From Chromobotia macracanthus (Eukaryota; Chordata; Actinopteri; Cypriniformes; Botiidae), in contig JAZGTH010000120.1 of NCBI GenBank assembly GCA_036877525.1, forward strand, positions 700,001 through 764,000: a DNA stretch of 64,000 bases. Reading direction: 5' to 3'. Position 1 is the first letter of the stretch. The number at the start of each line of letters is the position of its first letter. The translations under genes were made by a program, and so were the position numbers. The notes beneath the pieces were generated by a model, which ran no database searches, was not told where the DNA came from, and saw only the letters and a program-made list of their open reading frames with translations. This document shows, piece by piece, positions 50,637-62,000 of this stretch.

Positions 50637-53600
50637 ATGGGACTCATTCCTTCGCGATTGAGTTATCTGTAAGTATATTTCCTTTACTTTTCCACGCGTT
50701 AACAGCCGGTCTTTGATTTCAAAACATTAATCTAAAATTTCTTTTTCCAGGTTTCTTCACCTGTTCGCGTTTTGCTACTATGCTCAGGTATGTGCCAAAT
50801 TGACATCCTATATTCATAATTTTATATAAGATCATTTTATGGATGCTTCTGTCAGAAAGTGTTTCAATTAAACCATGGAGATAGGAAGCTATAACGCGTC
50901 GTTTATACCCGTATATTCTGTCTATGTTTATTAAAAATACAGGATGCATCGACGCGCTTTAGCAGGACGTAAGTTTTACATTAGGCAGATTGTTGCGTAT
51001 AGACATGCATCTAAAAAATAGCAGGTAAAATAAAAGGCACTAAAAAGTGGGCTAGGAAAGGTGTTACATGTTCTTATCAGATGGGTATCACAGTGGGCGC
51101 AGTAACCTGGCAGGTAACACTAACATACTGGCACAGGGCGCGTGGGCATGAGCGCGTGCAGCGTGCCAGCCTTAAGTCAATGATAAAACCTGTCGTGGGG
51201 TGATAATAACATAAAGCGCACTGAATTTTTATAGACCCGTCCTCTGAGCTTTTAATAAATCATTATAGTCTGAGCAAATAGGTTGTCAGGAGTTTAGCAC
51301 AATTCGGCTTCAAATGTGTGTGTGTTTTAATTCGGTTTAAACCACTGATGACTCTCCAATTCTCTTAAATCTAAAATATCGAGCGCTTCTTGTTTGATCA
51401 GATTAATAGGTTATGAATACGTTATTAGGCTATATCTGATTTTATGGAGAGTAGCAAAATTTATAGGCCCATATCAACGAATGATGAAACGATTTTGCAG
51501 GTATTGATTATATGGTATTTAATTTCTGACAGGTAACCATTCAGTCCCCGCCTAATTTTACACAGCATGTGAGTGAGCAAAGTAAGGTGACGGACCGGGT
51601 CAGCCGTAGACTCATCCGGACCTACCAGCTTTACAGTCGAACCAGCGGCAAGCATGTGCAAGTTCTGCCCAACAAGAAAATCAACGCCATGGCCGAGGAT
51701 GGCGACCATCATGGTAAGATCATCCTCGTTTAAAAACACGTGTACAAATGCTGTTGTGCAGCTGTAACACAATCTTCTGTACAATGTACAATTAATTAAC
51801 AGATTCTTGCAAATATAATTTATTCTTTTATCATTTCTTTTCATTAATATCTATGCAAATTGGGAAAAGGTGCATTTGGATTTCTGGGCATCTGGTGAGT
51901 TGGTGAAGTTAAAAATGCAGTGGAGTGCAAGAAACGGTTTCTAGATTGTTGAAGGTGGTTCTCTAGAGAGAAGAGCGGGTCTGGAAGAGCCATTAGAACT
52001 CATCTTACTTCAACCTTCTAAACATTTCCTGAAGAACGTTCCCCTCCTCTCCAGTATGAAAATATGTCTAGCCGAATTCTGACCCTTGCGTTTGCTTTCT
52101 AAGGACAGTCCTGTTGACAGATCTCATACAACCTCTATGAACTCTAAACAACAGTTTTAAGCAATTCTAAAAAATAATTTTGTGAAATGTCTGTAGCTTT
52201 GGTTTAGTTAAATATAAAGGTTTTCTTTTCGTTAAAATTTTTAATTTACGGCATCATTGGAGTTAGAAGACATACTGTTCAAAGGACCTCACAAAACTGA
52301 CTTAATTTTATATAGATGCATATTATAAATTGCACACAATAACTGACTTCTGGTACCCCTTTTTAATGTTTGTCTTATTAATTAATTTACTTAGATTATT
52401 TGCTTTATTTATAGCTCTCTCCTGTATGTGGTTTTACCACATAGAAACCCAATAATTACCAGCTCTGTTGTGGTATTTTTGGAAGGCTGGATCTGGCCCT
52501 GCATGTCTGTGGTGACATCCATGTCACCTGAGCATGTTGTAGAGACAGCAGGGCTGTTAGTTCGGGCCAGTGCCTGGCTCCAGCTCTGGGCTTGTGGTTG
52601 GGCTCTTCACCAGCAGGTTATCTGACCCCCTCCATTAGAACCATAACTCTTTACGATCACTCAGAGTATAGGGGCTGAATCAGAGAATGGCTGTAAGTGC
52701 TAATTCTTGGAGTAGAAAATGTATATCACAGAAAACTGACCATTCCAGGAAACAGTTCTTATCAAATGGATATTCTTATTAAACTTTTATCATATACTTA
52801 CAGTATTTTTTAATCAATGACAAAGGATAAAGGCTGTTTTGCCTTCTGCCACAAAGGTATAACAAATCATATATTTAAATAAAATATTTCCTCTCTTTGT
52901 TTTTTCTTATTATGTGGATGACATATGACAGTAATTTACATGTTTATTTACTTGCATAAAAGGTAAAAAGTGGAAAACCCTGCCAGGAAGTCTTTGGTTC
53001 CTTTAAAAAGAGTTGAAGTGCACGTTTATATCATTTTGCAGTAGTCTCTTTGGAATCCACATGTGTATATAGACAAGAGTTTAATCAAAGAATGTGTGTG
53101 CTTCCTATCAGAAAAATGTCAGACTTTTGCATTATATTTATTTCCAATTCCCAGCATCTGATGAAATTTCTTGTGTTTTTACAGCCAAGCTCATAGTGGA
53201 GACGGACACATTTGGGAGTCGAGTTCGAATTAAAGGAGCTGAAACAGGATTTTACATCTGTATGAACCGGAGGGGGAAGCTTATTGGCAAGGTATGAGAA
53301 AAATGCATAATTTATAATTCAATTACACATTGGATTATGTAAAAATGGCATATGTATCAGTGATGGTTTTTGATGAGTGATTACTAAATCTTAGGCAGTG
53401 AGAGTAAGAAAAGATGAATTAGAAATGCGTCATTCAGTCATGTAGGCTACCAGCTGCTTCTGCATTCAGTTGCTTTGGAAGTTCTCTGATCTTAACCTTA
53501 TGAAGGAGTTTGTTCAGGAAATCAAATGGGTGTTCATCAAAACATTATGCTTTTATCTGTTGGTGGGCATCAGACTTTTTCCTGGATGCAGTAGGTACAA

Positions 53601-55240
53601 TTGAGTGTGAAGAATGGGATCTTTCTTCCTTTTTTAGCTGGCTTCTCTTGTTCCAATGTGGATTTGTGCCTTCTCCTTGCTGTGAATGGTAATAAAGTGG
53701 GATGGAGGTTCGGCCCCCACCTCCCAGCACCCTGCCAGGTGGACCATCTGCTTGGCACCCCTGATCTTATGCTATCTGACATATTGGCCGCCCAACGACA
53801 GCCTGCATGAGAGAGGGTTTTTTAGTTGTTGTTGTTTTTTATTGGTTGATACACAAGTCTTTTTTCCGATTTGGATTTGATTTTTTAACAGGCCATTTTG
53901 TTAAGAGGCTGGGGAAAGCTTTGGACTCAGGGTTTGGCTCATTACAGCATTTATGTCTTGCAGCATTGCCTTGGCCGGATAACATATAATGGTCCAGTTG
54001 TTATAATAATGTTGAAGAATAAAATAGATTATGTACCCAACCTAAATTTTAGGTTGTAAGAACATATCCATTAAGTAACAACACTGTTTTACATTTATTT
54101 ATTTAGCAGGCGCTTTTATCCAAAGCAATTTACAAAGAAAGAAAGAGAGCATTTAAACATTTTGTCTTAAGAACCAACAAGCCAAGTCTACAAAGCTACA
54201 TTTACAAGTGGAAATCGTATTCTGATGCTAGAGACAAGATGAACAGAAAAAGTTTTTCTTTTAAATATAGGAAAGAACATTTAAGCATTAGGGATTAGTC
54301 AGGTGATTTGTCAGGATTTTGAAAGTTCTAGGAATGGTCAAAATGTCCAGTTTTTTAGATGTTGTATTACATTATTGCATGGTTATAAGAACATTTTTAG
54401 TCAAACATATTTTTAATTCTGTAATGTTTTTTAACGGTTCCACTAACAACTTAAGTATAACACTTGATATATATGATATATAATGTTAAAAAGGTTCTAT
54501 CAACATTACTGCAAGAATGTTTTTGATAACTTTGAGAGAACTTTTACAGAATGTTAGCCAGTGTTCTGGGAACATTTCCTGTTAGCTGGGTATTTATATG
54601 CCCATACAGTCATAGAGTGTACATTTTGAGTGTAGAGTTGCTAATATCGTTCAGACAAAATATTACAGGAATATGTTCTGGCCTCAACAGGATTAAAAAT
54701 TTGTTAATCTTTGGGTCATTATTGGGTCATAAAACTGAAAGGCATGATTTCCTTGAGGTTGAATCTGCACTAGTGTTTACTGAAGGGGGATATCATTGGC
54801 TTCTGTCATTTCTCCCTCTTGATCTTGGAACGTAATGACTTAAGCATATGCTCCTTGCGTATGGGGAAACCCTACGTAAACTAGAGCAGCCGTTTTTCAA
54901 ATACTTTTCGATAAGCTTCATACTTTTCCCATTAGTAATTTGATTTGTCTTGTCTTCCTTACAGAGAAACGGTCAGGGGAAAGACTGCATTTTCACAGAG
55001 ATTGTATTGGAGAATAACTACACAGCTCTACAGAATGTAAAGTATGAAGGCTGGTACATGGCCTTTACACGCAAAGGCCGACCCCGCAAGGGCTCGAAAA
55101 CCAGGCAACATCAACGGGAAGTCCATTTCATGAAGAGACTGCCCAAGGGACATCAAATCGCAGAGCACAGACCCTTTGATTTCATCAACTACCCTTTCAA
55201 CAGACGGACTAAACGCACCAGCTACTCAGGAGAGCGCTGA
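50637..55240 (+). CDS. fgf8a: Fibroblast growth factor 8, 5 coding exons, 210 aa
   Basis: Secreted signalling ligand for FGF receptors, active in midbrain-hindbrain boundary, limb/fin, heart and tail-bud patterning. Coding exons are 50637-50668, 50751-50787, 51533-51713, 53185-53291 and 54965-55240, all GT-AG, phases consistent, 210 aa. An in-frame stop at 50601 precedes the ATG. Residues 1-23 form a hydrophobic signal peptide (MGLIPSRLSYL then FLHLFAFCYYAQ). The FGF8-subfamily N-terminal helix segment VTIQSPPNFTQ is at 24-34, including F32. The beta-trefoil core follows (RRLIRTYQLYSRTSGKH, ETDTFGSRVRIKGAETGFYI), with cysteines C109 and C127 and the FTEIVLENNYTALQN segment with an N-glycosylation sequon at N137. 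The basic heparin-binding stretch is KGRPRKGSKTRQHQR (156-170). The tail RRTKRTSYSGER matches zebrafish Fgf8a as I recall it, apart from a few substitutions. fgf17, fgf18 and fgf24 differ in the tail. The next gene is fbxw4, the conserved FGF8 neighbour. Confidence 0.97.
51533..51565 (+). other. Alternatively spliced 33-nt segment of fgf8 exon 3 (FGF8b-specific)
   Basis: Exon 3 has an acceptor at 51531-51532 (TTCTGACAG) and a second, pyrimidine-rich one at 51564-51565 (CTAATTTTACACAG). The second acceptor keeps phase and removes exactly 11 codons, VTIQSPPNFTQ (residues 24-34). In mammals and Xenopus the same choice separates FGF8b (with the segment) from FGF8a (without). The retained Phe32 raises receptor affinity. 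Presence of both sites is seen directly; use in this fish is inferred. Confidence 0.75.
54037..54590 (+). mobile_element. CAGCTAAC-family MITE in fgf8 intron 4, split by a nested tRNA-like repeat
   Basis: The left part (AACCTAAATTTTAGGTTGTA, CCATTAAGTAACAACAC) and right part (GAAAGTTCTAGGAATGGTC ... CCTGTTAGCTGGG) belong to the MITE. From about 54089 to 54310 lies ACATTTATTTATTTAGCAGG then CGCTTTTATCCAAAGCAATT, the head of the tRNA-like family. It lies entirely within the last intron of fgf8. Confidence 0.7.
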
Positions 55241-56015
55241 AGAGTGAAGCTGGAGAGTGAAAGACGGAAAATACTTTCTCCAACAATCAACAGACTTCTC
55301 TTGTGGACTCTTGTGAACATTTTGTACTGAGCGACAACATACTCAAACCTTTAGTTTTTTAAAGAATTTTCAGAAATTAAAAAAAAAATCTCAAGATAAA
55401 GAGATCTATTTTTGTACCCCTGACTTTTAGTACTGTTCTGTGTAAAATTATAGAAAATCAAAGCATGGGACATTTAAGTGCTGACATTTTAGTAGTGCGT
55501 GGACGTCCTCCATCTTTTTCTCTTTTTGGTTTTATTTTATTTTATTCTGATGGTCATCAGATAATTTATAACTCTTTGTAATGCTGCTCAAGGGAACTTG
55601 AAGGGTCCGAGAGAGAATGCACTGACAACACACGGCTGTATTCGATTACACTGCAGCCGGGGCATCTCTCGACCACCCAGTGATAAGATACCCAGCTCAT
55701 CTCTCAGTAACCTCTGCTTCTTGATTCTGGAACTCTCTAGAGATAAACATGGTTAAAGCAAACAGAGCTTTAAATATATATTTAAATGTGGCAGCTACAT
55801 TTTAATAACCACAAGTTTCCTACCGTGGTTTGATCTGTAAATTCCAAGGTGTATAAATGTACGAAACTGTAGGAAAAGCTTTTATTCTTTGTTGCTTTTT
55901 GTTTGTCTGTTTTTTATACAAATATAAATATATTTTTATTTGAGGATGTGTAAAATAATTTTAATGATGGAAATATTTATTTAAAAACATGTAATAAATA
56001 TACCTTAGGATACAG
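55241..56015 (+). other. Probable 3' UTR of fgf8 with polyadenylation signal
   Basis: AT-rich sequence after the stop codon with an AATAAA signal at 55993-55998, about 750 nt downstream, followed by a T/G-rich stretch (TCATCTTTTGTCTCC). The stretch 55894-55985 is U-rich and contains ATTTA words typical of short-lived signalling mRNAs (AU-rich element type). No splice sites or other gene are visible here. Confidence 0.6.
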
Positions 56016-57409
56016 ACGCTCAGCTCATCTTTTGTCTCCTATGTTCTTGGATAATTGACACATTCATGATTGATTGTAAAAGTTCCAATAGCATTCCATG
56101 GCATTTGTAATGCATTTATGTTTGTGCAAACAATACTCAGCATCTATACATTATTTGACATTGCCCTGTTCAGCTGATGTCTCCTCTAGAAAGGTCTGAA
56201 AGGCCTTGTCTGTAGAAAAATAGACCAGTGCAGTCTTTGTATAAAACAACTATAATGTAATTATAAATTGTCATAATGTAATTTCTTCATAATAAATACC
56301 ACCATTGTTTGCATAACCCTTACTGGTTAGTTACCAGTACAAAGTGAGATGGAGATACTGGGTCTCTCTCCCCCCAGAATGTTTGGAATGGCACAGCTCA
56401 GGTCAACGGCTCAGTAGGGCGGTCTCTCTCCAGGGGGGCTACACTGTTTGGTCTCTCCTCTGGTTGAACTGGACACACTGCGGCTCTTTGGCCCTGGATA
56501 CTCACCCTTAGTCAGGTGTTTTTGTTTAATCTCAGACCTTTAACTCCCTGTAGCTTAATCTGATTGGAGGGCTATCTGTTTTGTCCAAGTAGGGTGGTGT
56601 GTGTTTGTGGACGGGGTTCCAAGGAGCCGAAAGCTAAGATCAGAGGACAGCATATAGTGAGAAAATGAGAACAGGGATTTGTGGTCTGAGATCACTATCA
56701 TGTCTTTGCCTGTGTTGAGGAACATTGTTAATGGTTGCTCTTGACCAAAGATTCATTTCTACTGGTTTTAAATTACAGACCTAACTGGCAGTTTCTGACA
56801 TTTTCCTACCCGTTTTAAACCTAATTTAATGCATCATAAAATTGGTCACAATCAAATCATCATCAAAATAATTATTTTCTAATTAGTATTGGCATGGCTG
56901 ATTACATAAATGTGTGTGATGCAGGTATATTACTGACATATTTTGAGATTAGACCAGGTCCATTCAGCACTGATGTGCCAATGTAATTTAATTCACTGGC
57001 TAGTGTTCAGTTAATACAAACAGTTATTGACATTTTAATATAAACTACTTATGGGACAAAATTGCAAATCTTAAAAAACTGACTTCCATTTAAATAAAGG
57101 GGTTTATCTTTCAAAGTTTACTTTATTGTGTTTTTCAACTATTTCTTAGTTTAAGACACAGTTAACAGAGACTTGAAACAGTGCATGTTTTACTGTTTTT
57201 TGTGGTCCAGGTGCATTTATAAAGAAAGATGTCTGAAAAGAAATGTGAATAACTTCATCAAGAAATCACACAGTCATCCACTATAAATTATCTGCAAACA
57301 CATATACAATCAGATATTACACTTTGATATTCCTAAACAATAGTGATAAAAATACACTTAATTTGTTCTAGTTTGGTCATAGTGATACATGAAAGAAAAA
57401 AGCCACCGG

Positions 57410-57880
57410 TTACAACTGTGTCTGCTATTGATTAACAGACCTTGATGATTCGCCGCGGTTATTCTGCATTATCAGGTCTCAGTTTCCCCTTAAATTCGTC
57501 TCCATGACCATAAAGTTGTAGGAAACCCAGGGGATCCAGCAGGTTGTGGGAAAAATCACACCTTCTGTGCAGCTTGTGATGGCATGCAAATGAAGAGCAA
57601 TTCCACTGAGAAAGAGGGGACGCAAAACTGCTTTCATCCATTTTATTGAACTGCCACCATCATCCTTAACCCCTGATAAACAAACAGGGCTAGCTTCTTA
57701 ATTTGCTTAGAGAGCAATTTAGACTTGTACAAGCCCCCCTGCTGAACTGGCAGAATGGCAGGGGTGAGAGAAGGGGATGACCCAGACCTCTAAGCTGCCT
57801 TTACTTCACATTCTGGCTAACCCTGGTCATAAAATCCTTCCTGCAAAATGAAGCTGAATGGAGGAAACATGGTTTTCAAT
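57410..57880. promoter_or_regulatory. Candidate downstream fgf8 enhancer with an octamer motif
   Basis: Unique block 2.2-2.6 kb past the fgf8 stop. It contains ATGCAAAT (57584-57591), the POU/octamer consensus, plus TATTGATTAACAGACC, TTAATTTGCTTAGAG and CGCCGCGGTTATTCTGC. Pou5f3 is known to be needed for midbrain-hindbrain fgf8 expression in zebrafish; a link to this site is inference only. Confidence 0.4.
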
Positions 57881-57915
57881 GCTGCAGATGAGCCTTCCTC
57901 AAGTGCTCTCTAGTA

Positions 57916-58233
57916 CCAGCTAACAGGGAACAGTCTCAGAATATTGGCTAAAGTCCTCTAAAAGTTCTCTCCGAGTTATCAAAAAATGTTGTTACAGTAA
58001 CATTAGTAGAACATTTTTTTAACATTATATGTTGTATATCACAAACACTATTACGTTGTTAGAAGAATGTTTTTAAAAAAATACAGAATTAAGAAATGTA
58101 AGTTTTTATAACAAATTAATAATGAGAAATTAGTTAATACAACAAAACAAATGGACGTTCATATAACATTCTAAATGTGGAAAATTTTAGGAAACGTTAG
58201 GGAAATGTTATTACAACCTAAAATTGTTAGCTG
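57916..58233 (-). mobile_element. CAGCTAAC-family MITE, full length, minus orientation
   Basis: From CCAGCTAACAGGGAACAGTC to ACAACCTAAAATTGTTAGCT. It immediately follows a block (57410-57880) that looks like unique regulatory sequence. Confidence 0.8.
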
Positions 58234-59049
58234 TGTACCCCTATGAGGTCTGTAGCATTCACTATGAAAAAGCAATTAAAGGTCTACAGCATATAGCAAA
58301 ATCTAAAGACTAATACCTTATATAAGGTATATCTAAGGTATCTAATATCTAATAACTTATACCTATATGATAGTCTTGCAAATGCCTTCAAAAGTAAAAA
58401 AGTAGAACACCAACTTTATACAGCCTGGAATCAGTGGGAAGTATTAAGGAAAATATGCTGTCATAGACACCAACCATCAGTTTTTCACATTTAGAATGTT
58501 CTGACATTTTCAAACACTATAACAGTAGTATTTCTATATTTGCAGCAACTTCAGCACGCACAAGCCATCAGCCAATCACAAAGTTATAACTGACATGCAA
58601 ACATCTTTCAAAGAGAAGATGGGACTCAACAGTTTGACTGTTTGTATATAGAACATATGGAAGAACTGTTGACTTTTCCAATTGGAGCTGTAATCTTTTG
58701 TTTGCCCATGCATTTCTAAGGCTGATTGTCTGAATGATCTAAACAATTACAGGCTAAATGTGTTTGCCAGCCACACAGAGGTCCCTGCACCCCTCTAAAG
58801 AGATCAAAAGAGAAGATTCCCCCTCCTTCTACATTTCCTTTCGGTCATGTGAATTCAACTGGAAAGCCAACCATAAATGATTTTTAGAACCTTTAGTATG
58901 TGGGACACAGTTATTCAGACTGCCTCATTTCAGAGGTTAATTCATTGATGAAAATCACATTTCATTTGCAAAGAATATCTCACCCAAAAATAATGTTTCT
59001 GTCATTATTTACTCACCCACATTTTGTGGGTAACACAATTTAAGAATAT

Positions 59050-59286
59050 TTAAAGGTATAGTTTCCCAAAAATGAAAACTCTTCCATCATTTACGCACCC
59101 TCATGTCATTCCAAATCTATATGACTTTTTATTTTGTGGAACACAAAAGATATTTTGAGAAATGTCTCAGTGGTTTTGTGTCCATATGATGGAAGTCAAT
59201 GGGTGCCACTGTTGTTTGGTTACCAACATGCTTCAAAATATCTTTGATGTTTCTCAAAAACATTTTAATTTCTGGGTGAACTATCT
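59050..59286. mobile_element. Foldback MITE, 'ATAGTTCACCC' family
   Basis: Starts TTAAAGGTATAGTTTCCC, continues CCCTCATGTCATTCCAAATC and GTGGAACACAAAAGATATTT, and ends TGGGTGAACTATC. The central region includes GGAAGTCAATGGG as in other cyprinid copies. A further 5' fragment of the same family lies just before it (58972-59022). Confidence 0.75.
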
Positions 59287-60548
59287 TCATTCACTGTTAT
59301 TCTATAGTCTGTCAAGTTTCAAAAAGGACACTGATATTCACTGATAATTTTCTGCTTCACTGTAGCTCTGAATGTGTTAGCAGGTGTAAGGTATGACGTC
59401 AACAATATTTGGTCTCAAGACACGCAAGACCTCATGATGTCTAATGACATCTGACCTTACGTGATGCATCAAAATGCACGACAGCTATTGGTTCCTTACT
59501 TACATGACCAGCTCATTTAAATTCGTTTAGGTGTAATATAGACCACTTACCATTCAGCATAAATACCTAAAGCTATACCAATACACACTAACAAACTTTG
59601 AGGTGGCTGCACTGGATTCCCCAGCATTTACTTGCTTATTTACAACAGCTTAACACTAAGCATGTTAAGACAATTACAACTGTCCTCTTGTTACCATTAT
59701 AAGGGTTTGTATTCTGTTGCAAATAAGATTACTAAATACTATAATTTAACTATAGTTAAAGGCAAAAACTTAAGAATGAGCAAAAACCACAATTACACAT
59801 ATGGAGATATGGCTGTTAGAGGAGTAATATCTGTGACTGTGTTTTGAACTGAACTCAGCTCAGTAAGGGAGTGACTGAGAAAGTAAAAAGATACAGAGGC
59901 CTGCGTAACGTGGTCACCACACTGAATGGGCTGAGGTCAGGCCACCACTTTGGTTCAAACAAAGGCAGCCATCAAGTAGTCGCATTACTGACAATCACAT
60001 ACCATAACCTGGGATCAAATGGCCCCATTGTGGAGCTAATATAAAAAACATGTTGTACAATGACAAGCAGTGAAAGCTTACATGAGATGGGGTCCTCTGT
60101 CAATTACAAGAGGCTCACCATAGAAAGAGAAGAGGAGGAAGAAAAACATCAAGGCAATTGAATGTGCCATAGTGAGGGGTGGACCAGCTGAGTGATTGAA
60201 GGACAGGCTGGGTGAAGAAAAGAAGAAAATTGCATTCCACAAGCAACTGAGCATGTCTTCAGAGAAATAAAAGTCCTGAGAAAACAAGCCTGAATTCTGT
60301 GTCTGGACTGTGAAATGCTTCTTTTATTGTCTTTTAGTTAAAGTGTACCTTATAATCAATTGAACAATTCAATGAAATACAGAGGTTTCATTTAGGTCAA
60401 ATCTTTACTAAAAACCTGTATAAAACATGTATGTTAATAATAAAAAAATCATTTTAAATAAATAAACTTGTCTCAGTTTTTTCATTATTCTTAGCACACT
60501 CCCAATGATGTAAAATGCAATTGAATTACATAATGCAAAATTACATTA

Positions 60549-61752
60549 CTTTTCATTATGAAATGAATATGTTTTCAATATTTTGTCGACTATTCGAGAT
60601 ATTAACATAAGTTAGTTACAGGAGTCAGCCTGTTTACAGCAATAAATAACTAAAAAGTTTTGCTTTGTACATGTTAAATGCACACTTAAATAAACGGATG
60701 TGTGTAATACATATTTCATTTCAGCTATTTCATAGTTTGCATTTATTGAATTATTGTTCATTATGAAATGAATATGTTTTCATATTTTGTCACTATTCGA
60801 GATATTAACATAAGTTAGTTACAGGAGTCACCTGTTTACACATAAATAACTAAAAGTTTTGCTTTGTACATGTTAAATGCACACTTAAATAAACGGATGT
60901 GTGTAATACATATTTCATTTCAGCTATTTCATAGTTTGCATTTATTGAATTATTGTTCATTATGAAATGAATATGTTTTCGATATTTTGTCGACTATTCG
61001 AGATATTAACATAAGTTAGTTACAGGAGTCAGCCTGTTTACAGCAATAAATAACTAAAAAGTTTTGCTTTGTACATGTTAAATGCACACTTAAATAAACG
61101 GATGTGTGTAATACATATTTCATTTCAGCTATTTCATAGTTTGCAATTATTTTTCATTATGAAATGAATATGTTTTCGATATTTTGTCGACTATTCGAGA
61201 TATTAACATAAGTTAGTTACAGGAGTCAGCCTGTTTACAGCAATAAATAACTAAAAAGTTTTGCTTTGTACATGTTAAATGCACACTTAAATAAACGGAT
61301 GTGTGTAATACATATTTCATTTCAGCTATTTCATAGTTTGCATTTATTGAATTATTGTTCATTATGAAATGAATATGTTTTCAATATTTTGTCGACTATT
61401 CGAGATATTAACATAAGTTAGTTACAGGAGTCAGCCTGTTTACAGCAATAAATAACTAAAAAGTTTTGCTTTGTACATGTTAAATGCACACTTAAATAAA
61501 CGGATGTGTGTAATACATATTTCATTTCAGCTATTTCATAGTTTGCATTTATTGAATTATTGTTCATTATGAAATGAATATGTTTTCGATATTTTGTCGA
61601 CTATTCGAGATATTAACATAAGTTAGTTACAGGAGTCAGCCTGTTTACAGCAATAAATAACTAAAAAGTTTTGCTTTGTACATGTTAAATGCACACTTAA
61701 ATAAACGGATGTGTGTAATACATATTTCATTTCAGCTATTTCATAGTTTGCC
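60549..61752. repeat. ~205-bp satellite array, about six units, directly upstream of fbxw4
   Basis: The landmark TTCATTATGAAATGAATATG occurs at about 60552, 60757, 60956, 61153, 61358 and 61563, so the period is 197-205 bp. Units are nearly identical except that unit 2 has several small deletions and unit 3 lacks a few bases at its end. Each unit carries TTTTGTCGACTATTCGAGAT, a SalI-type GTCGAC next to a TTCGA word, and TTCATTATGAA, itself a perfect palindrome. The array stops about 250 bp before the fbxw4 start codon. No open frame. Confidence 0.95.
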
Positions 61753-61754
61753 AT

Positions 61755-62000
61755 TAATGGTCTGTACCGACCTTGTTTACCACGCGCTTACACGGAGCGC
61801 TGTGTGGATCACGTGACTCTGCTGTTTGTGATGGCTGCCTGCGCTTGTTGTGTCTACACGCTTTGACAAAAACATGGGCTTCTGCGTATTGCTGCGTAAA
61901 ACCGACGAACGTCTTCGTAACAAAAAGCTTCATATTAATCGAGGCAGACACATCGTCCCGAAGAAAAGAGTAGAGGCGCCGGGTCGGAGAAGGAGCCGTA
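61755..62000 (+). promoter_or_regulatory. Probable fbxw4 promoter/5' UTR, CpG-rich
   Basis: Base composition changes abruptly where the ~205-bp satellite ends (about 61752). The next 250 bp has many CpGs, unlike the flanks, and leads into the ATG. A canonical E-box inside ATCACGTGAC lies at 61808-61817, a USF/TFE-type site. This fits a TATA-less housekeeping promoter. The transcription start is not identifiable. Confidence 0.5.

Larger units (their letters stand above)
56016..60548. other. Intergenic interval between fgf8 and fbxw4
   Basis: No gene supportable on either strand. Two unique GC-balanced blocks (56350-56720 and 57410-57880) may be regulatory. The rest holds one full CAGCTAAC MITE, ATAGTTCACCC MITE copies at 58972-59286, and AT-rich DNA up to the satellite. 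Confidence 0.6.

Noticed and set aside
51461..51844. 127-codon minus-strand frame across fgf8 exon 3
   Set aside because: Shadow of the conserved fgf8 exon; the exon itself fits on the + strand.
50637..55240. Alternative identity as fgf17, fgf18 or fgf24
   Set aside because: The signal peptide, VTIQSPPNFTQ segment, tail RRTKRTSYSGER and fbxw4 linkage fit fgf8, specifically fgf8a.
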